A stretch of DNA of 64,000 nt from Saccharum officinarum. Its lineage: Eukaryota; Streptophyta; Magnoliopsida; Poales; Poaceae. The notes under the pieces were generated by a model. It saw nothing but the letters and a program-made list of their open reading frames with translations. It was not told the DNA's origin and made no database searches. Shown in pieces: positions 22,431 to 33,132 of this stretch. Position 1 is the first letter of the stretch, and every line of letters starts with the position of its first letter. The stretch spans positions 100,708,036 to 100,772,035 of the forward strand of contig CM036168.1 of assembly GCA_020631735.1 (NCBI GenBank), read 5' to 3'. Both the position numbers and the translations under genes were made by a program.

Positions 22431-24150
22431 GCATAGCTGATGGGAGGATTTGTCTATACCCCTGCAATGACAGGTGCAACTACAATGGAAACAAAAGGGC
22501 CATCAAATGTACTTACCAGGATTAGAAAAATCCATTTACCAATATTGAGGATGTTCAGAATGAACAAGAGGGGGAGACTCATGAAGAATCAGATAGTGCT
22601 TGTGATGCAACAGGATTTACATCTGATGAAGATGATGAAATTAGAGAGATAAGAGCCAAGTACAAAAATATTCTGTCAAAAATGAAGAAGAGTGCAGAGA
22701 TTCCAGTGGAGATGGCAGATGTAAGCAGTAGTACTCACTGTCCTCAGATAACCCAAGGTGGAGATGACCTTGATTCAGATCAGGATGCGTCATATGATGA
22801 GAACAGTGATGGTGTTTCAACTAGAAGGAAGTGCAGATATCAAATATTTAATAGCTGTGCTGAGACTCCTTTGCTGTGTTTTCGAGGAAGGGATCAATTA
22901 AAGGATGCCATAGAAAGGTACACACTGAAGATGAAGGTAAATGTCAGATATGTCAAGAATGACAAAGAAAGGATTAGGCTGTATGTAGGTGGAAAGGTTG
23001 TTCCTGGCTTCTGTATGCTTCATATAACTCTAAGGTCTGATTGGTTTCAGATTGTCACTTATGATCCCAACCATGCTTGCTGCCCAGAATTGAAAAATAA
23101 AAGATCTTCAACAAGTAGAATCTGTGGAAAGTATGAGAGTACTGTGAAGGCTAATCCATCCTGGAAGGCTAGAGCATTGAAGGAGAAGGTACAAGAAGGT
23201 ATCAGTGTAGATGTATCAATCACAATGATTAAGAGAGTGAAGGCAAAGGTAATGAAGACGATAATGGATTCTCAGAGTGGTGAATACTCAAAATTATTTG
23301 ACTATGCTCTTGAGCTGAACAGAAGTAATCCTGGAACTAGTGAGCATATTGCCCTTGATCCAGAAGAAGAGGACCATGTTTTTCTGAGAATTTACATATG
23401 TTTTGATGCATGTCGAAGGGGTTTCTTAGATGGATGTAGGAGAGTTCCTGGGCTAGGTGGTTGCTTTCTTAAGGGAACTTTGAAATGCGAGTTACTATCA
23501 GCAGTTGGAAGAGACACGAATATTCAGGTTACCCAATAGCATGGGCTGTTATGGAATATGAGAATAAAGATTCGTGGGGTTTCTAGGAGAATTCAAGAGA
23601 ATAGGAGCAACAGTGAGAGGTGGATTATGAAAATTTCTCTCAATATCTTAAGAAAGTTTAGAAAGATCAGGCATAGGACCCAATGTTGTCATGTCTTGTG
23701 GAATGGTGAAGCTGGATTTGAAGTGAGAGATAAAATGGAGGTTCACTGTGGATCAGAGAAACAGTACATGCTCTTGCAGATTTTGGGAAGTCTCTGGAAT
23801 TCCATGTCAACATGCTTGTGCTGCTCGGCTCAAAATGGCGGAAGAGCCTAACAATTACGTACATATGTGTTTCTCAATTGAGCTATACAAGACGACATAT
23901 CAGCATGTCCTGCAACCCGTAGAGCATGAGTCAGCCTGATCTGTATCTCCAAATCCTAAGCCATTGCTTCCTAGAGTGAAGAAAATGCCAGGGCGCCCAC
24001 GAAAAAACAGAAGGAAAGACCCTTCAGAACCAGTGAAATCAGGCACCAAGTCATCAAAAGTTGATACCAAAATTAGATGTTGTCGATGCCAAAATATGGG
24101 TCACAATTCCAGGACAGGCTCTATGAAAATGGTGTTTATGTATTTCTGAA
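22430..24150 (+). pseudogene. Mutator-like (MULE) transposase, internally deleted
   Basis: An acidic lead (about 22555-22675) runs into 22682-23539. This holds the MuDR N-terminal DNA-binding type region (ELKNKRSSTSRICGKYE, WKARALKEKVQEGI) and the start of the MULE core (FDACRRGFLDGCRRVPGL, GGCFLKG). After a frame change, the expected 'YPIAWAV' strand appears at about 23530. Most of the catalytic core is then missing, and the sequence resumes with the SWIM zinc finger (CSCRFWEVSGIPCQHACA, 23766-23825) and a CCHC-like knuckle (CCRCQNMGH, about 24078). The knuckle's last cysteine position reads Gly-Ser. Frame breaks and the core deletion make it inactive. MULE transposases cut and paste DNA in the nucleus. 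Confidence 0.85.
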
Positions 24151-24460
24151 TTTTCCCCCTTATTATTGTAATGTATTGTTTCACATAAGTTGACACTAAC
24201 TTCTACTATATAACAGCAGGACACGGGGTTACACAATCCATCACAACAAGTTGCCATTGAACCTGCACAGTCCAAGCAATCTAAAAGGAAGCGTCCAACT
24301 ACATCTCAAACCAAATATCGATCTAGCTTTAGCCTGGCTGCCTGGACATTATACTAGTGTTAGGAATTGTGTGACCGAGTAGATGAACACAATACATGAT
24401 CAGTTGTCCTTAGTTCAATTCTTGCTGCTTTGCTGCTGCATTGGTGCGTTGCACCTTGTG

Positions 24461-24716
24461 GTGAGACTGCAGAGAAACAGACATTGTATTATCACAGTTC
24501 TGGACCCTCTTGCCACTCACTTTAAAGACCAGCAAGCTGAACCTTGTGGGGAGACTTCAGAGAAAGACATTGTATTATCACAGTTCTGGACCCTCTTGTC
24601 ACCCAGTTTAAAGGCCAGCAAGCTAAACCTTATGGTGAGACTGCAGAGAAACAGACATTGTATTATCACAGTTCTGGACCCTCTTGCCACTCAGTTTAAA
24701 GGCCAGCAAGCCAACA
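24461..24716 (+). repeat. Tandem repeat, three units of about 87 bp
   Basis: Units begin GAGACTGCAGAGAAACAGACA at about 24463, GAGACTTCAGAGAAAGACA at about 24550 and GAGACTGCAGAGAAACAGACA at about 24637. Each continues TTGTATTATCACAGTTCTGG, ACCCTCTTG and GGCCAGCAAGC-like. The third is slightly shorter. Confidence 0.92.
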
Positions 24717-24739
24717 ACATTAGAACCTATGTTGTCATC

Positions 24740-26254
24740 TAAATCTTACAAGTACCTAGATACATTATTACATAAATGGCATAACATGTCTTCTTGCAGA
24801 GAACTACCTAATCACTTTGGTTTATTCTGAAGAACTGAAGGCTGAGCATTTCATTTGAAGTTGATTTGAAGAACCTGGGAGCCACAGTCTACTTTGTCTG
24901 AAGAAAGCAGCCATCATCGCTGTTATCCTGAAATTACATGCTGGGAACCACATCAGCGACTATGCTTAATTGTCTGTATCTATTTAGCTAAGTTGAAGGG
25001 ACTAGTGTAATGCACTATGTTACAATATTACGTCCTGTCACAGAGGGCAAAATGTTGGCAGCAATGTTCTCTGAAAAGCTTTTCAAAATTGGTACCTCAA
25101 ATCTGTTGCCAGCAGCACATGCTAAAAAATGATTCTATTTGCACGAGCGTGGAAGCGTGACATGATATGTCTAGTTTGTATCAACAGCTAAGAAGTTAAC
25201 AGAAGCTATGAGAACTGAAGTATGTTGCAAAGATTTTGTAAGACTGAGCAACCAAGAATATGACCATTAGTTGTAGAAGACGCTGCTAGTCATATCAAAG
25301 TTCAGCATCGTGAGTAAGACAAGCTTCATGGTGGTTCTCTCTGAATTTTGCATGTGCTCGTGTCTTTAACTCGCATGCCCTGTGCAACATTTGCTCTCCT
25401 GGATTTGACGGGAACATGGCAATCGCCGAAGAAATTGCATCTTGAGAGTTTCTACTTTGTGGTGTGGATCAGTTGTAAACCATGTCCATCATCCTGCAAT
25501 CAGGAAACGGGAGCATTGTTAGTATATACTAACACGATTCGTCAGCGTCGTCCTCGCTCCTTCCCCACCCTGCCCTCGGCTTGCACCCCCGTGGTAGCAG
25601 CTCCCACCACCTCGCTGTGCCACCCCTCTCCCGCCTTCCCCTGTCCATCAGCAACGTGATGCCCTGCCCAACCGCTATCCCACGGTCTCAGTGGACCGTC
25701 TCGCTCTCGCTCGCCACCACTGTTGTGTCGAGGCCATCGCCCACAAACCCTTTTCTACATACGCCGTTGATGATTGAATCCCTTCTTGAAACCCTAACCC
25801 TAGCCCCAGGTGGCTCAGCCGCTGATGATTGAATCCTCTCTTGGAACCCTAACCCTGGCCCGGGTGGCTCTTCTCTTCTTCCACTCTAGCGGCGCACGGA
25901 TGGGTCGTGCGACAGCGTGAAGGCGTGACCCATTGCGTGTTTGAATCTGCATTTCTTCAACTGAATCGTGATGTTTTAAAAACTGAAATACAACTTTTTG
26001 ATGCAAAAAAACAGGGTTTAGAAAAACCCCAATACGAACAGGGTTTAGAAAATCACCAACACTTTTGTAGGAAAATCCCCACCAAATTTAATTTGTTCTT
26101 TGAGGATAAAAAATTTAATTTGTTAACCTTTAGGATTCCATAACCGATTTGTTTCGGCCCTTGATGGATCGATCTGATCCTCCAGGGCCTTCCATGACCC
26201 GATTTTTGGGCCCTTGATGCAGCTGATCCAACGGCTCAGCATCGCCCCTTCCTA
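24740..26254. other. Intergenic stretch upstream of DUF1618 gene
   Basis: No gene recognised. A two-copy repeat of about 54 bases (GATGATTGAATCC, AACCCTAACCCT, GGTGGCTC) lies at about 25767-25873. Open frames at 25348-25832 are proline-rich, without motifs. Confidence 0.5.
25790..25798 (+). promoter_or_regulatory. telo-box (AAACCCTAA)
   Basis: Exact AAACCCTAA, the plant telo-box recognised by telobox-binding factors (established motif). A related GAACCCTAACCCT follows at about 25844. Located 670 bases before the DUF1618 ATG, so a regulatory role is only possible. Confidence 0.35.
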
Positions 26255-26263
26255 AAACCCTAA
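26255..26263 (+). promoter_or_regulatory. telo-box (AAACCCTAA) near DUF1618 gene
   Basis: Exact AAACCCTAA followed by ACCCTTC, about 200 bases before the predicted start codon, probably in the leader or core promoter. The function is inferred from motif and position. Confidence 0.45.
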
Positions 26264-26464
26264 ACCCTTCACTCTGGACCCCCGACTGAGCAGGCGTGAG
26301 CCGTCGTCCCCAGGCGCCAACTGTTCCTCCGCGTCCCGCCGCCGCCGCCTCCGCCTCCGTGCCCGCCCCCGCCCCCGCGCCCGCACCCCCCGCCCATCTC
26401 TCTCCCGTCACCGGCGGGTTCCCTCCGCCGCCTCCCTCCCGCCTCCGCGCCAACCCCTCCACCT

Positions 26465-27997
26465 GTGATGCCGCCGATCCGCCTTTCTTCCTCGTCTTCC
26501 GCAGCTCCCCGCCGCCAGAACCGCGGCCAGCGTCGCACCTCCCCGCCCAGCCGGCCTTCTCCAGCTCCCGGTCGGCGGAGACAAGACAACCCGGCCTTCC
26601 ACCAGGCGCCCGACATCGCTGCCCCGCGGCCGCCACCGCCGCGGACCCTCCCTGTAAGTCGGCCGGTGATAAATCGATCCCCACCGCCACCGCTACCTGC
26701 TCCAGACCCCTCGCCACCTGTCAACTGGCCCATGATCTATCCCATCTCTGACGGGATCAATCAGGGTAGCTCCTCCACCGACAGCAGCACCGCCCCACCT
26801 TTCAATTGGCCCCTGTTGGATCCCGAGTCCGTCCCCGATGGCATCGAGCTGGGCAATTGGGCCACCGCCGACAGCGCCACTCACGCAAGTGCATATACGT
26901 CAAGGGGCCTCAAGGTTAGTTTTTGTTTCCAATCGAGGGGGGGCATGTTGGCTCTCCACACACGTTGCGAGGAGATGTCTGATCCATGTGCCACACGCCC
27001 CATCAAAATTTTGTCTGAGGTCATTTGCAGTCATTACCAACTGGTCCTCGTCCGTGTGTGTAGCACAGCCATCAACTCCCCGAGAGATTTCTTCGTCTAT
27101 AGCTTCCCTTATATGGGGAAAGTTGCCAGCATCCACAGGATTCCTAAGTTTCTGCCTAAGATCTTGGCTGTGTCACAGTCGTTTGGCCTGCTCCGTGACC
27201 AGAGTGATTGTGACAAGTATGTCGTTGCCAACCTTGAGATGCTCAACCCAAAGAAGGGATATGTTGAAGTCCTTCTTCACAGGTGGTGGCCCTCATCTGA
27301 GTCTTGGTCGTCCAGGTTTTTGGAAAAGGTCACTCTGCCATCTATCATTGACATGCGAAAATGGCAAACCGACCAGGTTATTGCCTACCGCAAAGATCTG
27401 GTGTGGGCTGACCTCAAGCAAGGCATTCTTTTTTGCTTCAAAAATCCTTTGGAGAAGGACACCGAGCTCAGAATTATCTATCTTCCACGCATTCCACACA
27501 TGAAAAGCGTGCGACGGCCAGAGACATTCATGAGTGTTGGGTGCTGCAATGGCAAGCTGAAGTTTGTCCACCTTGATATCAGTGATTTTTCTGAAGTTGT
27601 CACCATCATGACATTCATTGAGTCGTCCTACAGAAAGGAGGAGCTATGCTGGCACAAGACTTCCCGAATTTACTTGAACTGTACAGATCTCTGGGCAAAC
27701 ATGCCCTTGAACTTGGAGGTGTCAGAATACCACATGCCGTGCTTCCCAGTTCTGCCCTCAGACAAAGACAATATCCTCTACCTCACCATTTCTAAAAATG
27801 ATAAGGATAACAAGCGTGCATGGCTGCTCCAGGTTGACACAGAGTCTGATACCAGCACGGAATTCGACACGCAGTTTAGCACAGACTCGGACACCAGCAC
27901 GGAATCCAGCATGGAGTACTGGGCTCTAGTGGGTGTTATTGATTACCTAGGCTTTTGCCGCCATCAGAAACCTCCATTGATTCTACTTCAGGACTGA
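26465..27997 (+). CDS. DUF1618-type grass protein of unknown function
   Basis: A single open frame of 510 codons with no visible intron. Residues 1-75 are Pro/Ser/Arg-rich and low in complexity. The body looks like the grass-expanded DUF1618 group: the WADLKQGILFCF box near residue 314, an RIIYLP strand shortly after (about 340), and a C-terminal GKLKFVHLDIS stretch. Near residues 457-485 the sequence DTSTEFDTQFSTDSDTSTES is a short internal repeat. DUF1618 proteins often resemble F-box proteins in their beta-rich body, and their biochemical role is unknown. The start is the first ATG of the frame, but the GC-rich N-terminus overlaps other open frames, so it could lie further in (for example at the Met in PMIYPI). 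The 3' end of the gene is partly repeated downstream. Confidence 0.8.
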   Translation: MMPPIRLSSSSSAAPRRQNRGQRRTSPPSRPSPAPGRRRQDNPAFHQAPDIAAPRPPPPRTLPVSRPVINRSPPPPLPAPDPSPPVNWPMIYPISDGINQGSSSTDSSTAPPFNWPLLDPESVPDGIELGNWATADSATHASAYTSRGLKVSFCFQSRGGMLALHTRCEEMSDPCATRPIKILSEVICSHYQLVLVRVCSTAINSPRDFFVYSFPYMGKVASIHRIPKFLPKILAVSQSFGLLRDQSDCDKYVVANLEMLNPKKGYVEVLLHRWWPSSESWSSRFLEKVTLPSIIDMRKWQTDQVIAYRKDLVWADLKQGILFCFKNPLEKDTELRIIYLPRIPHMKSVRRPETFMSVGCCNGKLKFVHLDISDFSEVVTIMTFIESSYRKEELCWHKTSRIYLNCTDLWANMPLNLEVSEYHMPCFPVLPSDKDNILYLTISKNDKDNKRAWLLQVDTESDTSTEFDTQFSTDSDTSTESSMEYWALVGVIDYLGFCRHQKPPLILLQD

Positions 27998-28228
27998 CTT
28001 CTCTTGGTTAGGACTTAGGAATAACTTAGGATTTGACACCAATCTACTATGTGTTACCCGCGGTGAGTATAAAATCTTGTGTTTCCACTCTACTTGATGT
28101 TGAATACTGAAATCCTCCATTTGGGCATGTGTGTTCGCTCACTCATGTAGCTAGCTTAGCTTGTTTACGCCTATTCGAACCACAATTTGACCAGCACTTG
28201 TAAACTTCAGGATTGGCTTCTCTTCTTT

Positions 28229-28510
28229 GGTTACCTGGAGTCCATGGCTCTGGTGGGTGCTACTGATTACCTGGGCTTTTGCCACCATCAGAAATCTCCT
28301 TACTCCATCGACTGCTTCTGATTGATTGTACTTCAGGATTGGCTTCTCTTCTTTGGTTACGAATAGCTAAGGATTTGACACCAATCTACTATGTATTACC
28401 CATGGTGAGTATGAAATCTTTAATTTTCACTCTACTTAATGTTGAATCTTGAAATCCTCTGTTTGGACATGTGTGTTCACGCCTTCATGCAGCTAGCATA
28501 GCTTGTTTTC
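28229..28510 (+). repeat. Partial tandem copy of the DUF1618 gene 3' end
   Basis: About 280 bases repeat 27912-28165: TGGCTCTGGTGGGTGCTACT, GATTACCTGGGCTTTTGCCACC, then the stop region and 3' flank (GGATTTGACACCAATCTACTATGT, ACTCTACTTAATGTTGAAT, CATGTGTGTTC). It starts inside the coding sequence, so it carries only the last codons and the 3' flank. Confidence 0.9.
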
Positions 28511-29839
28511 ACTGTAATATAATATTGGAACCACAATTTGGTCAGCACTTGTAAGCCTTGCTTTCCCTCTTAATTGAACAGCAGAGTTTTTGCCTTTTAT
28601 CTTCCAAAAAACCACAAAATTAATTGACAAATAATGCTAGAGGAATCAAATATAAATCAATATAAATATTAAATAGGATGAGATGCACCCTTCCATGATC
28701 CAATCCAACTGTTATATGAAAATTCCCAATGACGTGATGAGAATCCACATAATAAACTATTGAGTGCAGTAGAATATGCTATGTGCATTTTAGTAGAAGT
28801 AATAGCGAAGAAAGAAGGTGTGATGTGTTCTTGGATCATTTAACTATAGTTCTAGAGATTCTGTCCAGTATATGAAATAGGATAAACTATTCTACATAAT
28901 GTGGAACTACATGGAGTCATCTTTGTGATGGATGGAAAACGTTGAACAAAAACAATTGGAATACGCAGGAAATTTGATTGTAGCTGACACAAAACCTTGC
29001 ATTAAAAAAAAACTATGTCCCAATTGAGTATATCTTGATATGAAAGGGAAACAAATCGGACCTGAAAAGCTGGCGCAATCCGTCAAGGTGGTTTGTGATG
29101 ATTGAGCATGAGAGATGAAATAAAATTGGAGGTGTGAAAACTAGATAAGGTAGGACTTAGGAAATTATTCAAATTAGAGAAATATATTGTGCCTTAAAGC
29201 TAGCCAAATCTGAGGCATTGTGCGACAATAATAGTTATGGATGTTCTGTGCTTCCTATAGCACTATGATTGTGAACAAGCTAGTACTTTGGAAAAGACTT
29301 ATATCAATAATATCGGGAGTATTATCCTCAAGAACAAAAGCTAGCTAAAACAGTATAAAGCGTAAACATGTCATATTTTCAAAAAAAAAAAGGGGTCATG
29401 GCATCATCGCTTATAAAATAGGTACTGTAACAAATGCTTATATTTTCTTGCTTGTTTTCTCTTGTAGACCCAACAGGGATGGATTGGATGCTGCAGACCC
29501 CAACAGGCGGCACTAGCCAAGACCCATCCGATCATATAACTGATTCTTCAAACTAAATCCGATAGGATGGAACTGACGGATGCAGGAGGCGTGTGGTGGT
29601 CTTGGCATGAACCTCACTGCACTAAACAATATGTAAGAGTGGAATATTTCAGATTTCTTGCATGTAAAAGGGGAAAACAACAATGTTATGGAAAAATTGC
29701 AGGGTTATTTGTGCTCTTGTAAAATAAATAAAGGCAATAATATAATAGATATATGTGCTTGAAATTCTGTATCTGATTATCTGCACAGACGAACAACGGT
29801 CCTGTTAGAGATGGTTTAGTCCGCAAGAAGCCCCATCAA
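28511..29839. other. AT-rich intergenic stretch, nothing recognised
   Basis: No open frame with a recognisable domain, and no clear element ends. An A-rich run sits at 29380-29392. Confidence 0.5.
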
Positions 29840-30243
29840 CATATCTCCTCTCCACAATAGCTATATATGAGCAATATATATCCTCTCTATCATCACTATA
29901 TATGGTCAATATATATCCTCTCCACCACCACCTATATATGATCAATATATCTCCTCTCTCCCCCATCGATATATGTAAGTTCAATATATCTCCTCTCCAT
30001 CACGCTATATATGATCACTATATATCCTCTTTATCATTGCTATGTATATGATCAATATATCTCCTCCCCATCATCGCTATATATGATCAACATCTATATA
30101 TCCTCTCCATCATCGCTCCATCACGCTATATATGATCAATATATATCCTCTCTATCATTGCTATATATATGATCAATATGTCTCCTCCCCATCATCGCTA
30201 TATATGATCAACATATATATATCCTCTCCATCATCGCTATAAA
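29840..30243. repeat. AT-rich minisatellite with higher-order period
   Basis: About eleven units of 30-40 bases built on CTATATATGATCAATATAT and CTCCTCTCCATCATCG. The block at about 30001-30117 recurs at about 30119-30240 with few changes, giving a higher-order period of about 120 bases. Confidence 0.9.
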
Positions 30244-31790
30244 GCAGCTTAACTCTTGATCGTCGACTCCGGATGGATGATGAACCTGTCCTACCCATGA
30301 CGAACAGATGGACTCTGCTTGTTCTCTCCATGCAGGTTGATCATGCAAGGCTCAAATACAAGGGAATGAACATTTGCCTAGCTAAGCTATACAAGACAAA
30401 GAAATTACCGCGTAATTGACACCGTACCTTAGAGCAAGGGCATGCAGCTTCTCCGATGAATGCTGAGCTAGCTCGCGCTTAGGCAAAAACCTTGGAGCAG
30501 GCATAAACAGGTTCTGACTTCTGAGAAATGTAGTCACCCAGGTTTAGAGTCCCAATAAATTTTTCTTGCTCACATCCTCATTGGCTGACGGGCAGGCCCA
30601 CGTCATCAGGAGTGACATCAAACCGGAATTAAATAAATGGGATGAGACATAAGTTAGTTCAAATTAAGCCAGCCACGTTAAGTCTTGTCAAGCATTTTAT
30701 TTTATATTGACAAGGAAGCATCGAGCCCTTGTCCTTGCTGTCAAGAGATTGCGAATAAACATACAAACCAAGTCGGCAACAGTTGTCTCAAAATATTCAC
30801 CGCAAAGAAACAAAACAGTATGGGAAAACAAAAACTAAAATTCAAAGGGTACAAAACAAAAACCTTGAAGCGGGTTGGCCACGAAACAAACACGATACCT
30901 GGATAGACCCGCTCCCCTCTCTCTATATTATAAAATTAATTAATACCATACGGCAAGTCGGCAACGTGTAATATTTATTTTTACCAAAAAACTAGAATTC
31001 AAAGTGAGCGACGAATTGCGACAAGCGAAAGCCCGCAAGAAATCGCGCGCGGGGGTGGTTGGAAGTTTACCTGAACCTCTGCTTATTGGCTGTTTCGTTT
31101 TTCTTGTACATATAAAATACATCTCTTGTCTTCCTATGAAAGTTTAATTTCTACTCTTCTTCCCTAGGCTTGGATTTTTTTTTCTTTCTGTCTCTGTCCT
31201 ACGGAATTTTGAATTTTTTATTAAGCAGGCAGCCAATGAAGGCGGTAGGAGACAGAGCTTGAAGCCTTCGCTGGTGCTTCTTCGATCCTTGGAGTTTGGT
31301 TGGGCATCTGATTCTGGTTTCGATCTTCTCCCTCCTCCGGCCGGCTGCCATGATCCATGATGGCCCGGCTCATCTCATCTCATCTCTCAGTTGAAAGCAT
31401 GAGTTCTTTACCTCCCCTTGCCGATGGATAGGCGGCAGGCTTTTGGAAGATGTCGGATACGCCTGCCTGACTAGTTTGTTGCTGCTGTTCTTCGCTCCAT
31501 CTTACGACCTAATTAGCAGGGTCGTTTGGTTCTTCCTGGGTTTTCTTGCTCGACAAAAGAACCTTCTTCCAACTGCTATGTTTCTCGCAAGGATATATTG
31601 GTTTCTTGGTCTAGAATCTGCTGAGTTCCTATTCCTGTTTGAATTTCAAGCTCTGCTGAGTTGCTATTCCTGTTCGAATTTCAAGCTTTATAATTTTCAT
31701 CTTTATTATAACTATATATCTGGGTCTTCCTACTGCTCCCTCTCTTGCTGTGGCTCACCAGCAGCAATATAATTCTTCCTGGATACACTA
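30244..31790. other. Intergenic stretch, no gene recognised
   Basis: Short frames (30685-30906, 31443-31772) have no family motif. The 31240-31440 part is pyrimidine-rich with CATCTCATCTCATCTCATCTC and looks like a gene leader, but no coding sequence follows that I can identify. Confidence 0.45.
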
Positions 31791-31818
31791 TAACACACCA
31801 CAATAGGCGTTCTTCGTA

Positions 31819-32677
31819 TGTTGATGTTCTCAAAGTTTTTTCAGCTGTTCTTAACTTGAGCTAACAGAGTTCACCTTGGTACTAAGCCAATTCGTCACAA
31901 AGTCTCTGTTGACAACAAAAATTGTCCATTTTGTGAAGTTGTCAAAATATGAAGCGGACTTCACCACTGCGTTGCTCTCATCGAGATGGTCAAAAAACAT
32001 ATATGGAACGCCTAATTCGGAGTCTGGATGAAGGAGTAAATTGTCGTTTGGCTTTGTGCGGAAATCAGAACTTCTGACCTCCAACCAGAACTTCTGAGTT
32101 TCACATAGGAGTTCTGGCTTTGCGCGAACATCAGAACTTCTGACCCCCTACCAGAAATTCTGATTTCCGCAGTCCGAATCAAAGAGAGTCCAAACTTGAT
32201 CCCAACTCTTCCGAACTCGTGAGAAACTTATAGATTAAGTCCACCCCTCTATATATACAAGAGAATCATGGCCGATTGAGTTCTCATCTATCCAATTGTC
32301 AAACAAATCAATCTACTACCTCTACTCCAACCCTTTTGCCCTCTTCTTCCAACTCCCATGCTGTTCATCCCTTGATCCGATGACCAAGGATGGCACCCTG
32401 GGCTTGCCGGCCGACCTAGGGCAACCCAGTGACGTCCTTACCCTGACGGGATCCCTTCCGGGCGAGAGCTTCGACGATTTCTTTGCTAGTTTATCTGAAA
32501 ACTAGTCGATTCTTCATCACGTAAGCACGTTGGTTATCCTTTGGTGCTTTACTTGTAAACATCTCCGTTCTTCACCGTGAAATAGTGAGCTCCTCGCTGC
32601 GTTCTTCGGTCCGTGTCGGCCTGGGCGTCCAAGGCCCTTGCTGGTGTGTGATTTGGATCACCTTCGATGTCAACACA
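31819..32677 (+). repeat. 5' LTR (or its remnant) of the gypsy element
   Basis: It ends CAACACA just before the PBS. It contains several copies of TCAGAACTTCTGACC / CCAGAACTTCTGA at 32050-32170 and a probable TATA box CTATATATACAAG at about 32250. The start is set at TGTTGATGTTCTC, the nearest TG-starting candidate, and is uncertain by some tens of bases or more. Confidence 0.5.
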
Positions 32678-32681
32678 CTTT

Positions 32682-32700
32682 TTGGCGACTCTGCTGGGGA
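32682..32700 (+). other. Primer-binding site of the gypsy element
   Basis: TTGGCGACTCTGCTGGGGA directly follows the LTR end. TGGCGACTC.GCTGGGGA is the tRNA-complementary site shared by a group of plant gypsy elements. Confidence 0.8.
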
Positions 32701-33132
32701 GAATTTACGGCTCTACTTTGTAGCCGATTCTTCTTGCCCTAGCCTTATTTCTCGCTGATCTATCTTCTTGAGCTCGCCGTTATCGTTACATCTGGCCTAA
32801 AAGGCCGATTGTATCTGGTTTTGACCCCTTGTGATCTCGTTTGCTATTTTGCAATGTATTGCGTTTGATATTGGAAAATTCAGCAAGGCAGTCAAGTTGT
32901 AAATCATGGAGTACCGAGGTGATGCATCACAAAACTACTACAGTCACCCAAGGTACAACTTGCAAATGCATCTTAAGATCCCAATAGTTATTTTGCAAGT
33001 TCTATGAGTTTTCATGTTGGTGTTGCTAGCTATAATCATACTAGATATGTTGCATCGGCTGATACTTTTGATAATGCTTCTCATCATACACATCATAGTT
33101 ATGGATATCATGGTCAAGAGCCGATGTGAACT

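Noticed and set aside
26296..27503. Alternative frames over the DUF1618 gene
   Set aside because: Low-complexity Pro/Ala or motif-free. The 26465-27997 frame alone is open through the conserved region.
29840..30243. CRISPR-like or origin-like AT repeat array
   Set aside because: Repeats are contiguous and degenerate, which is a minisatellite.
31443..31772. Small hydrophobic protein gene
   Set aside because: 109-codon frame without family motif, splice support or conserved neighbour. Kept as intergenic.
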